Origin: Bryobacterales bacterium
GTDB lineage: Bacteria; Acidobacteriota; Terriglobia; Bryobacterales; UBA6623
Assembly: GCA_028819235.1 (NCBI GenBank)
Contig: JAPPMC010000196.1
Span: forward strand, 1-34,353
Length of the DNA: 34,353 bases
Reading direction: 5' to 3'
Shown: positions 1 through 8,450 of the stretch, piece by piece
Layout of the letters: each line of letters begins with the position of its first letter
Position numbering within the stretch: position 1 is the first letter of the stretch
Made by a program: the position numbers and the translations under genes
Notes under the pieces: generated by a model
The model's database searches: none
What the model saw: the letters and a program-made list of their open reading frames with translations, nothing else
Told to the model about the DNA's origin: nothing

Positions 1-3
1 TAG

Positions 4-1929
4 CCGCGTCTCAGCAGGAGCCCCGCTCGTGACTTATGGGGCAAGGGCAGACTGCAGGAGCTCGGCCGGTCCTTCCCCACGAACTGGGAGCGAACGGCCC
101 GCGACCTCAGCCGACCCTCCATGAGCTGGAACGTGGTGGCAGGGAATTCCTTCGGCAAGCTCGGCGTCGTAGGGGCCCTGACCTTCTCGAACTCCCTCCG
201 GTCCATCTTCGACCAGCAGCGCAACTACTACTTCCCCAATCCCCAGGCGTCCGCCGACCCCACAAACGCGGGACCGCCGGTGCTGGCGAGCGAGTTCGAC
301 TACGACGAGTCGACGGAGTCGGTGCGGCTCGGCGGAATCCTCAACATCTCCTACCAGTTCACGCCCGCCCACAAGGTCTCGGTGAAGAACTTCTTCTCGC
401 GCGACACGGACGACAACACGCGCTACTACGAGGGTTTCTACCAAGACTTCAACACCGACATCCGCAACCAGCGCCTGCGGTTCATAGCCCGCACGATTCA
501 GAGCACGCAGCTTCAGGGCGAGCACCTCTTCACCGGCCTCCGCAACAGCATCTTCACCTGGTCCATGGCCTATTCCAAGGCCACCCGCGATGAGCCCGAC
601 CTACGCGAGAGCCTGCAGATCTACCGGCCCTTCACCGACACGTACATCTTCTTCGACGACAGCCAGAGTGCCTTCCGCATGTTCAACGACTTGGACGAGA
701 CGATCCTCAACCCCAGCGTCGACATGATGATCCCCTTCTACGCCGGATCCCTCAGCGGGGCCGTCCGGTTCGGCGCGAACTACTCCTCCCGCGGACGCAA
801 CTTCAATTCCCGGCGCTTCCGCCTCAACCTGCGCCGGACGCGCGGCGTGGACCTCGCGCTGGAGCCCAATGACCTGTTGGCGGATGAGAACATCCACCCG
901 CGGGGCTTCGAGCTGAACGAGACGACCCGCGTGACCGATGCCTACCGCGGCACTAGGGACGTATTCGGGTACTACGGCATGCTGGAGCTCAACCTAGCCG
1001 CCAAGTGGCGCTTCATAGGCGGCCTGCGAGTCGAGGACATGCAGCAGGACGTGACCACCTTCAACCAGTTCCTGCCTGCCACCGGCCGCGAGCCGGCCCC
1101 CTTTGACGCAGTCAATTACTTGCCGGCTGCCAACGTGATCTACGCCTTGTCCCCCAAGCAAAATCTGCGGGTCGGCTACAGCCAGACCGTGTCGCGCCCC
1201 GACTTCCGCGAGCTGGCCCGCTTCGGTTTCCTCAACGTCGTCGGTGGTCTGCAGACCATCGGCAACCCCGAGCTCGTGCAAACCGACATCTCCAACTACG
1301 ACTTCCGCTGGGAGTATTTCCCCAGTGGCAACCAGCTCGTCGCGGCCAGCTTCTTCTACAAGAAGTTCGAGAACCCGATCGAGCAGACCATGATCGCTGC
1401 CGTGGCCCTGCTCCGCACCTTCTCCAACGCCACGGCAGCCGACAACTACGGCTTCGAGCTTGAGTTCCGCAGGGGCATGGATTTCGTCTCCCCGAAACTC
1501 CGCGAGTTCGCGGTCGCATCGAACTTCACCGTCGTGAACTCCAGCATTGACCTGACCAACGTCTCGGACACGGTTGTGCTGACGTCACTCGCGCGCCCCA
1601 TGCAGGGCCAGTCGCGCTACGTCGCCAACGTCATCGCCGAGTGGGCCCGCCCCAAGGCTCGCAGCACGGCGCGCTTCTACGTCAACTACTTCTCGAGCCG
1701 CATCACGGACGTCGGCGCATTCGGGCTTCCCGACGTGGTCCAGGACGGGCTCGCCTCGCTGGACTTCGTCTACGAATTCACCGTCCGGGGCGACGACCGC
1801 TGGAAGCTGCGCTTCGCCGGCGAGAACCTCAACAACGCCCACTGGCGGCTCACTCAGGGCGGCGAGGTCTTCCTCGGATACCGCGAAGGCCGCACGATCA
1901 GCGTGGGCACGAGCTTCCGATTCTTCTAG
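4..1929 (+). CDS. TonB-dependent receptor, C-terminal beta-barrel part (5' incomplete)
   Basis: This is the C-terminal part of an outer-membrane TonB-dependent receptor, a family that imports large or scarce substrates using energy from TonB-ExbBD. Barrel-like amphipathic strands rich in Tyr/Phe/Asn/Arg run to the end, for example YSQTVSRPDFRELARFGF, and the protein ends in FRFF, a typical terminal aromatic beta-signal for BAM. The first ATG in frame is at 121, but receptor-like sequence (LQELGRSFPTNWE) is readable upstream of it, so 121 is not a true start. The signal peptide and plug domain are absent, and an in-frame TAG occupies bases 1-3. The gene is therefore either cut by the window edge or broken there. 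The next gene on the same strand begins about 150 bases later. The substrate is unknown. Confidence 0.85.
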   Translation, partial: PRLSRSPARDLWGKGRLQELGRSFPTNWERTARDLSRPSMSWNVVAGNSFGKLGVVGALTFSNSLRSIFDQQRNYYFPNPQASADPTNAGPPVLASEFDYDESTESVRLGGILNISYQFTPAHKVSVKNFFSRDTDDNTRYYEGFYQDFNTDIRNQRLRFIARTIQSTQLQGEHLFTGLRNSIFTWSMAYSKATRDEPDLRESLQIYRPFTDTYIFFDDSQSAFRMFNDLDETILNPSVDMMIPFYAGSLSGAVRFGANYSSRGRNFNSRRFRLNLRRTRGVDLALEPNDLLADENIHPRGFELNETTRVTDAYRGTRDVFGYYGMLELNLAAKWRFIGGLRVEDMQQDVTTFNQFLPATGREPAPFDAVNYLPAANVIYALSPKQNLRVGYSQTVSRPDFRELARFGFLNVVGGLQTIGNPELVQTDISNYDFRWEYFPSGNQLVAASFFYKKFENPIEQTMIAAVALLRTFSNATAADNYGFELEFRRGMDFVSPKLREFAVASNFTVVNSSIDLTNVSDTVVLTSLARPMQGQSRYVANVIAEWARPKARSTARFYVNYFSSRITDVGAFGLPDVVQDGLASLDFVYEFTVRGDDRWKLRFAGENLNNAHWRLTQGGEVFLGYREGRTISVGTSFRFF

Positions 1930-2075
1930 CGGCGGAGCTGGCCGCTTCCCGCGGGTTGCGCACGGCCTCCGCGCAAGCCTGAGCCGCGGTCGATCTTGGC
2001 CCGAGAGTCGCCCATTTCGCCGGCTGCGTGGGCTCTCAGGGGCCCCGGAACGCTCTGATAGACTGCAATTTACCC

Positions 2076-3470
2076 ATGGGCTACGACGTATTGGTCATCG
2101 GTAGCGGCCCCGGCGGCTACGTGGCCGCCATCCGGGCGGCGCAGTATGGCCTCAAGGTCGGCGTCGTGGAGAAGGACCCCAAGCTCGGGGGCACCTGCCT
2201 GCACGTCGGCTGTATCCCCACCAAGGCCCTGCTGCACTTTGCCGAGGCTTACGAGACCGCGCTGCACGGCAGCTCGTTCGGCGTCGTTGCCCAGGACGTC
2301 TCCCTCGATCTGGCCCGCATGGGCCGGCGCAAGGACCAGATTGTCGACAAGCACGCCGGGGGCATCGGACAGCTCTTCAAGAAGCACGGCATCGACACCA
2401 TCCCCGGCTTCGGCTCCCTGCAGGGCAACGGCGCTGTGCGGGTCGACGGCCCGTCGGACTCGCGCGTCGTGCGGGCCTCCAGCGTGATTCTGGCGACCGG
2501 CTCCGAAGCACGCCTCATCCCGGGCGTCGAGTCAACCTCGGACCGCATCCTGACCAATGTCGAGATCCTCGACATTGACCGGCTCCCGGAGTCCCTGGCC
2601 ATCATCGGCGCGGGAGCGGTCGGAGTCGAGTTCGCATCGATGTACCGCAGCTTCGGATCCGAGGTCTGCGTGTTCGAGATGCTGCCTCGCATCGTGCCCC
2701 TCGAGGACGAGGACGTCTCGGCGGGCCTCCTGCGGGCGTTCCGCTCGCGCGGCATTGAGGTCTCCGTCTCCACGCGCATCGAGTCCGTCGTCGAGTCGGT
2801 CGGCCATGTCGAACTTGCGTACCAGCCTCCTTCCGGGGATCCCCAGATGCGGCGCTTCGACAAGCTGCTCGTCGCGGTGGGCCGCAAGCCGAACACGGAG
2901 CGCGTTGGTCTCGAGAACACCGCCATCGAGACACAGCGCGGTTTCATTCCCGTCAACGGCTACATGGAGACGGCCGAGATGGGCGTCTACGCAATCGGCG
3001 ACATCGTCGCCGGGTCGCCCCAGCTGGCCCACGTGGCATCCGCCGAGGGTCTGGTCGCTGCGGCGCGCATCGCAGGCCGGCCGGTCGAGCCGATCGACTA
3101 TAACCTCAGCCCCAACTGCACCTACTGCGAGCCGCAGGTGGCCAGTGTCGGCCTGACCGAGGAGGCCGCCCGCGAGCGGGGCCGCCCCATCAAGGTCTCC
3201 AAGTTCCCGTTCGCCGCCAACAGCAAGGCCTCGATCTTGGGGAGCCACGCCGGGTTCGTCAAGATTGTCGCCGACGAGGAGTTCGGCGAGATCCTCGGGG
3301 TCCACATCCTTGGGCCGCAGGCCACCGAGCTGATCCACGAGGCGATCGTGGCCATGCAGAGCGAGGCCACCGTCGAGTCCATGCGCGCCACGATCCACGC
3401 CCACCCTACGCTCTCCGAAGCGGTCCTCGATGCCTTCAACGCGATCCAAGGGCAGGCCATCAATGCCTGA
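2076..3470 (+). CDS. lpdA: Dihydrolipoamide dehydrogenase (E3)
   Basis: Flavoprotein that reoxidises the dihydrolipoyl arm of 2-oxoacid dehydrogenase complexes with NAD+. From the ATG at 2076 it is 464 aa, normal for E3. Visible motifs are the N-terminal FAD site GSGPGG (residues 9-14), the redox disulphide in GGTCLHVGCIPTK (Cys41/Cys46), the NAD-binding GAGAVGVEFAS, the second FAD segment YAIGDIV, and the C-terminal catalytic HPTLSE (His443, Glu448). The frame is open from a GTG at 2028. The ATG is preferred because MGYDVLVIG matches the family N-terminus, although no good Shine-Dalgarno precedes either. It overlaps lipB by 8 bases and is followed by an E2 gene, so it probably serves that complex. 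Glutathione-reductase-type relatives are unlikely given the C-terminal HPTLSE. Confidence 0.96.
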   Translation: MGYDVLVIGSGPGGYVAAIRAAQYGLKVGVVEKDPKLGGTCLHVGCIPTKALLHFAEAYETALHGSSFGVVAQDVSLDLARMGRRKDQIVDKHAGGIGQLFKKHGIDTIPGFGSLQGNGAVRVDGPSDSRVVRASSVILATGSEARLIPGVESTSDRILTNVEILDIDRLPESLAIIGAGAVGVEFASMYRSFGSEVCVFEMLPRIVPLEDEDVSAGLLRAFRSRGIEVSVSTRIESVVESVGHVELAYQPPSGDPQMRRFDKLLVAVGRKPNTERVGLENTAIETQRGFIPVNGYMETAEMGVYAIGDIVAGSPQLAHVASAEGLVAAARIAGRPVEPIDYNLSPNCTYCEPQVASVGLTEEAARERGRPIKVSKFPFAANSKASILGSHAGFVKIVADEEFGEILGVHILGPQATELIHEAIVAMQSEATVESMRATIHAHPTLSEAVLDAFNAIQGQAINA

Positions 3471-4200
3471 AGCGGCCGCCCGTGCGGCCCTGCTGCCGTC
3501 CACGGCGGCCCCGCAGCGCCGTCCGCCGTGCAGAGTCATCGACCTGGGGCGCTGCGGCTACGCGCAGGCCTTCGATCTCCAGAGGGAGCTTGTGGCGGCC
3601 CGCAAGCGGGGCGCGGTCTGCGACCAGCTCGTCTTTGTCGAGCACCCGCCGACCATCACGCTGGGCCGCAACGCCCGCACAGCCAACGTGCTCGCGCCTG
3701 CCGATAGGCTGCGCGCACTCGGCGTCGCGGTCGAGGAGACCGATCGCGGAGGGGACGTCACGTACCATGGCCCCGGCCAGGTTGTCGCCTACCCGATCCT
3801 CGACCTGAAGGGCTGGCGCCGCGACGTGGGCGCCTACCTGCGGGCGCTTGAAGAGGTGATCATAGCCACGCTGGCCGACTTCGGCATCCCGTCATGGCGC
3901 GACCCGGGCCTGACCGGCGTGTGGACACAGCGGGGCAAGGTCGCTGCTCTCGGCGTCCACCTCAGCCGCTGGGTCACATCCCACGGCCTCGCGCTCAACG
4001 TGAGCACTGATCTGGGCCATTTCCGGCTGATCGTCCCCTGCGGGCTCACGAAGCCCGTCACGTCCATGCGCGAGCTACTCGGTTCCGCGCCCCGCCGGAC
4101 CGAGGTCATCGGGGCCATGCGCCGACACTTTGGGGACGTGTTCGGGCGCGCGATGGGCGAAATCCGACCTGGCCGCGGCAAGAACCGGCATCTAGCGTAA
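3463..4200 (+). CDS. lipB: Octanoyltransferase (lipoyl-protein synthesis)
   Basis: LipB moves the octanoyl group from octanoyl-ACP to the lipoyl domains of E2 and GcvH. LipA then inserts sulphur. The 245-aa product carries the family motif GGDVTYHGPGQVVAYP, the catalytic Lys in GKVAALGVH (Lys159), SHGLALNV, and the catalytic Cys in PCGLTKPVTSM (Cys193). The ATG at 3463 overlaps the lpdA stop by 8 bases, implying translational coupling. An ATG at 3430 is also open but would add only overlap. The lipoyl-bearing E2 gene begins 18 bases downstream, so the enzyme and its likely acceptor are co-transcribed. The N-terminal ~20 residues (Ala/Pro/Arg-rich) are not conserved in the family. No lipA lies nearby. 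Confidence 0.95.
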   Translation: MPEAAARAALLPSTAAPQRRPPCRVIDLGRCGYAQAFDLQRELVAARKRGAVCDQLVFVEHPPTITLGRNARTANVLAPADRLRALGVAVEETDRGGDVTYHGPGQVVAYPILDLKGWRRDVGAYLRALEEVIIATLADFGIPSWRDPGLTGVWTQRGKVAALGVHLSRWVTSHGLALNVSTDLGHFRLIVPCGLTKPVTSMRELLGSAPRRTEVIGAMRRHFGDVFGRAMGEIRPGRGKNRHLA

Positions 4201-4206
4201 GGAGCG

Positions 4207-4213
4207 AGGAAGG
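4207..4213 (+). promoter_or_regulatory. Ribosome binding site for the E2 gene
   Basis: AGGAAGG lies 5 bases before the ATG at 4219. It is the clearest Shine-Dalgarno in this cluster and fixes the E2 start. It sits entirely in the 18-base gap after lipB. Confidence 0.7.
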
Positions 4214-4218
4214 CCAAG

Positions 4219-5511
4219 ATGGGCGCAGTAGTCATGCCCCAGATGGGGGAGAGCATCGTTGAGGGGACCATCACCAAGTGGCTAAAGGCCACCGGCGACA
4301 AGGTCGAGCGCGACGAAGCGCTGTTCGAGATCTCGACGGACAAGGTGGACTCCGAAGTCCCCGCCCCCGAGTCCGGAGTGCTCGAAGCGGTCTTCTTCCC
4401 GGAGGGCGAGACGGTCGAGATCAACACCGTAGTTGCCGTCATCGGGGACGGCTCGAAGGTCGGCAAGCACGCCGCGCCGGTGGCCCAGCCGTCGTCCGGC
4501 CTCGGCGGCCAGCCAGCCCCGCTGGCACCTCAGCCGGCTCCGCCGCCCGCGCAACCCCCGCCTGGCCCGGTGGAGGTGCCCGTTGGAGCCTCTGCCCCGC
4601 CCGCGGCTAAGGGTTCCCACGGACGCATACGCAGTTCGCCGCTGGTCCGCAGGATCGCCCGCGAGAAGGGCATCGACCTCGCCCAAGTGGGCCCCGGCAG
4701 CGGGGCCGGCGGCCGCATTTCGAAGAAGGACATCCTGGCCTATGTCGAGCGGCAGGAGCGCGCCGCCACAGTCGGCGTCGCGGCGGGCGCCTTCCCAGCC
4801 GTGCCGGAGGCCCGCTTCGGAGACTACGAGGAAGAGCCCCTCAGCGCCATGCGAGCGAGCATCGCCGAGCACATGGTGCGCACCAAGCGCGTCTCGCCGC
4901 ACGTCTCGACCGTGCACTTGGTCGATTGCACCGCGGTCGCGCGCCTGCGCAGCGCGTCCAAGGAGCAGTTCCTGCAGCAGAACGGCACGAAGCTGACATT
5001 CATGCCATTCTTCCTAAAGGCCGCCGCATCGGCGCTAAAGGCCTTCCCGACGGTCAACGCATCGCTGGACGGCCGACAGCTGATTAAGCACCGCGAGGTC
5101 AACATCGGCATGGCGGTGGCGCTGGACTGGGGCCTGATTGTCCCTGTCATCCGCAACGCGGACGAGCTCAGCCTGCTCGGGCTGCAGCGTGCAGTCAATG
5201 ACTTGGCCTCGAGGGCCCGCGCCAAGGAGCTCAAGCCGGAGGAGATTGCGCAGGGAACGTTCTCCGTGTCCAACTACGGCAGCTACAACTCCCTGCTCGC
5301 CACACCGGCGATCAACCAGCCCCAGATCGCCATCCTGGGGATTGGCGCCGTGCGCAAGACGCCCGTCGTGATCAACGACGCGATCGCCATCCGCTCGATG
5401 TCCTACCTGACGCTCAGCTTCGACCACCGCGCGATCGACGGGGCCACGGCCGACCTGTTCCTCGAGCACATCCGGGAGATCGTCGAGGGCTGGAACACGC
5501 CCGTCCTCTAG
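4219..5511 (+). CDS. 2-oxoacid dehydrogenase E2, dihydrolipoamide acyltransferase
   Basis: Core subunit of a 2-oxoacid dehydrogenase complex, which transfers an acyl group from the lipoyl arm to CoA. Domains run in order: a lipoyl domain (residues ~1-78, lipoyl-Lys42 in STDKVDSE); a Pro/Ala linker (~85-130); a peripheral subunit-binding domain (~138-175, SPLVRRIAREKGIDL to RISKKDILAYVE), which binds E1/E3; and a catalytic domain to residue 430 with the active site DHRAIDG (His403, Asp407). There is one lipoyl domain and a length typical of succinyl- or branched-chain-acyltransferases. Sequence alone does not separate these from pyruvate E2, and the E1 genes are missing from the window. It sits between lipB and a kinase gene on the same strand, so co-expression with lpdA and lipB is likely. 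Confidence 0.94.
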   Translation: MGAVVMPQMGESIVEGTITKWLKATGDKVERDEALFEISTDKVDSEVPAPESGVLEAVFFPEGETVEINTVVAVIGDGSKVGKHAAPVAQPSSGLGGQPAPLAPQPAPPPAQPPPGPVEVPVGASAPPAAKGSHGRIRSSPLVRRIAREKGIDLAQVGPGSGAGGRISKKDILAYVERQERAATVGVAAGAFPAVPEARFGDYEEEPLSAMRASIAEHMVRTKRVSPHVSTVHLVDCTAVARLRSASKEQFLQQNGTKLTFMPFFLKAAASALKAFPTVNASLDGRQLIKHREVNIGMAVALDWGLIVPVIRNADELSLLGLQRAVNDLASRARAKELKPEEIAQGTFSVSNYGSYNSLLATPAINQPQIAILGIGAVRKTPVVINDAIAIRSMSYLTLSFDHRAIDGATADLFLEHIREIVEGWNTPVL

Positions 5512-5545
5512 CCGGGGACCGGGCGTCCGCCCCGAGGCCAACCTG

Positions 5546-6667
5546 ATGCGGGTTCTCGTTCCGAACCTAGGCTCGACCTCGCTGAAGTTCAAGCTTCTCG
5601 AGTTCCCTGCCGAGAGCGAGCTGCTGGCCGGGCGCTTGGAGCGCATCGGGCGCCCGGGAGGCGATGCAGCGAGCTACAGCGCCGCGATCCGGGGCGTGCT
5701 GGCTCAGGCCGGCCGGATCGATGCCGTGGGCTTCAAGGCCGTGCACGCCGGCCCCGAATACTGCGGGACGTTCCGCATCGACGAGGCACTGCTGGATGCC
5801 CTGCGCGCCTACGAGCCTGTCGCGCCGCTGCACAACCGGATCTACCTCGACGGCATCCGTGAATTTCAGCGGCAGCGCCCGGACCTTCCCCTCGTCGCGG
5901 TCCTTGAGACCGGCTTCCACCGGAAAATGCCGCCGTGGGCATGCACGTACGGCCTGCCGGCGCCGCTGCGGCAACAGCACGGCGTGCGCAAGTACGGCTT
6001 TCACGGGGCGTCGCATCGTTCCGCTGCCGAGCGCCTTCCTGCCTTGGCGGGGATCGAACCGGACGCGCTGCGGGCGGTCTCCTGCCACTTGGGCGGCAGT
6101 TCCTCCATATGCGCGATCCACGCTGGCCGGTCCGTGGACACCACGATGGGCTTCTCGCCCCAGTCCGGTCTTGAGAACGCCACGCGCCATGGCGAGCTGG
6201 ACGCCTTTGCCGCGCTGTTCCTGATGGAGCGCCTCGGCATGGGCCCGCCCGAGATGCGTGCCCTTCTGGTGCAGGAGGGCGGGCTCGCGGGGCTCTCGGG
6301 AATACCCGGCGGAGACGTGAGGGACATTGAGGCGGCGGCGCGCGCAGGAGACGCCTCGGCTGAGCTGGCACTTGCCGTGCTGGCCTACCAAGTGCGCAAG
6401 ACGATCGGGGCCTACGCGGCGGCCATGGGAGGCCTCGACGTGGTCTCGTTCAGCGGCGGTATCGGCGAGAACGCCGCGGCCTTCCGGGAGAGGGTGTGCG
6501 AAGGCCTTGAGTTCCTTGGCGTCGGCTTGGATCGCGAAGCCAACGCTTCCCCTGTGCCCGACTGCCACATCGGGAGGCCAGGCCTTCCCGTCGCTTGCAT
6601 CGTGCTGGCCGCCCAGGAGGAGCTGGTGGTTGCGCGCGAAGTCTACCGCCTGCTTTCTGGGCGCTGA
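5546..6667 (+). CDS. Divergent acetate/propionate-type kinase
   Basis: Member of the acetate kinase branch of the ASKHA superfamily, which makes ATP from an acyl-phosphate. It is 373 aa against about 400 for AckA. Conserved pieces are the N-terminal phosphate loop (NLGSTSLKF, Asn7), PLHN, KYGFHGASH, ATRHGELD (Arg214), SGGIGEN and the C-terminal QEELVVARE. Several positions differ from canonical AckA: HRVVHGG is FKAVHAG (Lys64 replaces the active-site Arg), FDTAFH is LETGFH (Glu121 replaces the active-site Asp), and HLGNG is HLGGS (Gly184 replaces Asn). It starts 34 bases after the E2 stop, with GAGG ahead of the ATG. The context suggests an acyl-phosphate derived from the neighbouring oxoacid complex, but no phosphotransacylase is nearby. 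Kinase activity is probable and the substrate is open. Confidence 0.85.
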   Translation: MRVLVPNLGSTSLKFKLLEFPAESELLAGRLERIGRPGGDAASYSAAIRGVLAQAGRIDAVGFKAVHAGPEYCGTFRIDEALLDALRAYEPVAPLHNRIYLDGIREFQRQRPDLPLVAVLETGFHRKMPPWACTYGLPAPLRQQHGVRKYGFHGASHRSAAERLPALAGIEPDALRAVSCHLGGSSSICAIHAGRSVDTTMGFSPQSGLENATRHGELDAFAALFLMERLGMGPPEMRALLVQEGGLAGLSGIPGGDVRDIEAAARAGDASAELALAVLAYQVRKTIGAYAAAMGGLDVVSFSGGIGENAAAFRERVCEGLEFLGVGLDREANASPVPDCHIGRPGLPVACIVLAAQEELVVAREVYRLLSGR

Positions 6668-6758
6668 TGCCGCAGCTTGGCCGGACTTGCGACCTCACTT
6701 AGGCAGCGCCCGGCCCTGCCCGCCGCTTTCCTGGTGCTCCCCGATTCCCGGCTGCGGT

Positions 6759-8450
6759 TCAGGGCAGCCAGAGGATGCCCTTTGCGAGGGCGATCAGTGC
6801 CACCACTACCAGCGCTGCCACAGCCAGCCCGTTCAGGTCGATGCGGAACCGCCGATAGAGCGCCCGAAGGCCGCCGGATTGGCCTAGATCGAAGAGGTGC
6901 ACGAACAGCAGCGCGTTGCCCTCGGTTGAGTCTTCGACTTCCTGCTCCGTCTCGGCATCCCACTTGGAGGCCCGGTCCAGCCGCTCGTAGAAGGGGCCAA
7001 CGCGGGTGCGCGGCTCCGGCGGCGTCAGCAGGCTCACGATCGCCAGCGCAGCAAAGCCGCACAGGAGCGCGATGCCAAAGTTCGCCGCCTCCCACTGCAG
7101 CAGGGCGTTGAACTCCACGTAGGTGAGGTAGAAGAACACACCCGACGAGACCACGAGGCTGGCCAGCGCCCCCCATCTGTTCGACCGCCGCCATGAGATC
7201 GCTCCGAACATGCTGATGCCCATGAACGCCGCGATCGTCTCCGTAAACAAGAAGGCTTGAAGCACGCTCTCCACGAACAGTCCGAAGCTCAGTCCCAGCA
7301 CGGTGATCGCCACGCCCGCGATGCGCCCCGACCAGAGATAGTGTCGGTCGCTCTCAGACTTGCGGATGTAGCGCCGGTACAGGTTCTGCGTGAACAGTGC
7401 GGCGCTGTCCACCATGAAGGCGGACCCCGTCGACATGTTGGCGGCCAGCACGCACGCGATCATCAGTCCAAGGCCGCCAGGAAACAGCAGCTCCCGGGTC
7501 GCGTACCCGAATGCATCCTCCGGATCTGCGAACGCTGCCTCGCCGCGCTGGATCAGGAGCGTGGCCACGATGATCCCGACAAGGGCCCAGCCGATCGTGC
7601 AGAAGCGCTTGATGAAGTTGCCGTAGGCCATCCCGATGCGGCAGGACCGCTCGTCGCGCCCTGTCCCGACGCTGGCCAGGATGTGCGGCTGGGCGACAAT
7701 GCCGATCAGTCCGTTGATCGTCAGCATGACGATCGTAAAGACACCCACGTCCCCCGGCGTCACCATGGAGAGCATGCTCTCGTCCAGCGTTTCGCGGATC
7801 CCCGTGAAGCCGCCGGTCTCCCGCAGGCCGATCGGGATCAGCAGAAAGCTCAGCGCGATGATGAAAACGCTCTGCACGAAGTCTGTGTAGGCTGCGGCGA
7901 CAAGCCCGCCGACAAAGCTGTACACGAGAAACGTCGCGGTCATCGCCAGCACGACCGTGTTCGCCGAGACGACCTCGCCGGAGGCGACGCTCACCAGCTT
8001 GCCGGCGCCCTTGAGCATGGCACCCATGTTGAACGTGAAATACGCCAGGGCGAAGGCCGTGTACACCACGCCCATCCACTTGCCGTAGCGGTCCTCGTAG
8101 ACCTCTCCGGTGGTCGTGCGCCGAAACCGCCGGAACAGCGGGGCAAGAACCCAGTAGAACGGAGTGATGAAGAGGTTCTTCCACTGGTACCAGATGCCCG
8201 CGTACCCGGACTGGTAGACCTTGCCCGCCAGCGACACGGGCATTTCCGCGTGAGTGCCGACGCCCAGTGCCTGGCCGATCACGAGCCAGACATTGAAGCT
8301 GCGGTTCCCCAGAAAGTAGTCCGAAGTCTCGCTCACCCTGCGCGAGGCGTACAGGCCGACTCCCACCATCAAGGCGAAGTACAGCCCGATCACCCCCCAG
8401 TCAATCGCCTGCAGGCTCGTGTCCATGGTGAAGTCGCCCATTCTATCCAC
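6759..8450 (-). CDS. Sodium:solute symporter family protein (563 aa)
   Basis: Inner-membrane Na+/solute cotransporter of the SSS family. The first membrane segment (IDWGVIGLYFALMVGVGLYA) is followed by the family-typical ETSDYFLGNRS and then about a dozen further hydrophobic segments. A charged cytoplasmic stretch (residues ~480-525) precedes a last membrane helix at the C-terminus (VAALVVVALIALAKGIL). The frame opens with GTG at 8450, directly after the stop of the upstream symporter gene (TGA then GTG, no gap). ATG codons at 8441 and 8426 are alternative starts. Translation is probably coupled to the upstream gene. The substrate cannot be read; relatives carry sugars, carboxylates or amino acids. 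It converges on the kinase gene across 91 bases with no clear terminator. Confidence 0.92.
   Translation of the reverse strand: MDRMGDFTMDTSLQAIDWGVIGLYFALMVGVGLYASRRVSETSDYFLGNRSFNVWLVIGQALGVGTHAEMPVSLAGKVYQSGYAGIWYQWKNLFITPFYWVLAPLFRRFRRTTTGEVYEDRYGKWMGVVYTAFALAYFTFNMGAMLKGAGKLVSVASGEVVSANTVVLAMTATFLVYSFVGGLVAAAYTDFVQSVFIIALSFLLIPIGLRETGGFTGIRETLDESMLSMVTPGDVGVFTIVMLTINGLIGIVAQPHILASVGTGRDERSCRIGMAYGNFIKRFCTIGWALVGIIVATLLIQRGEAAFADPEDAFGYATRELLFPGGLGLMIACVLAANMSTGSAFMVDSAALFTQNLYRRYIRKSESDRHYLWSGRIAGVAITVLGLSFGLFVESVLQAFLFTETIAAFMGISMFGAISWRRSNRWGALASLVVSSGVFFYLTYVEFNALLQWEAANFGIALLCGFAALAIVSLLTPPEPRTRVGPFYERLDRASKWDAETEQEVEDSTEGNALLFVHLFDLGQSGGLRALYRRFRIDLNGLAVAALVVVALIALAKGILWLP

Noticed and set aside
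2532..3539. Minus-strand ORF of 335 aa opposite lpdA
   Set aside because: Antisense to a fully motif-supported gene; composition is Asp/Arg/Gly/Leu-rich shadow sequence.
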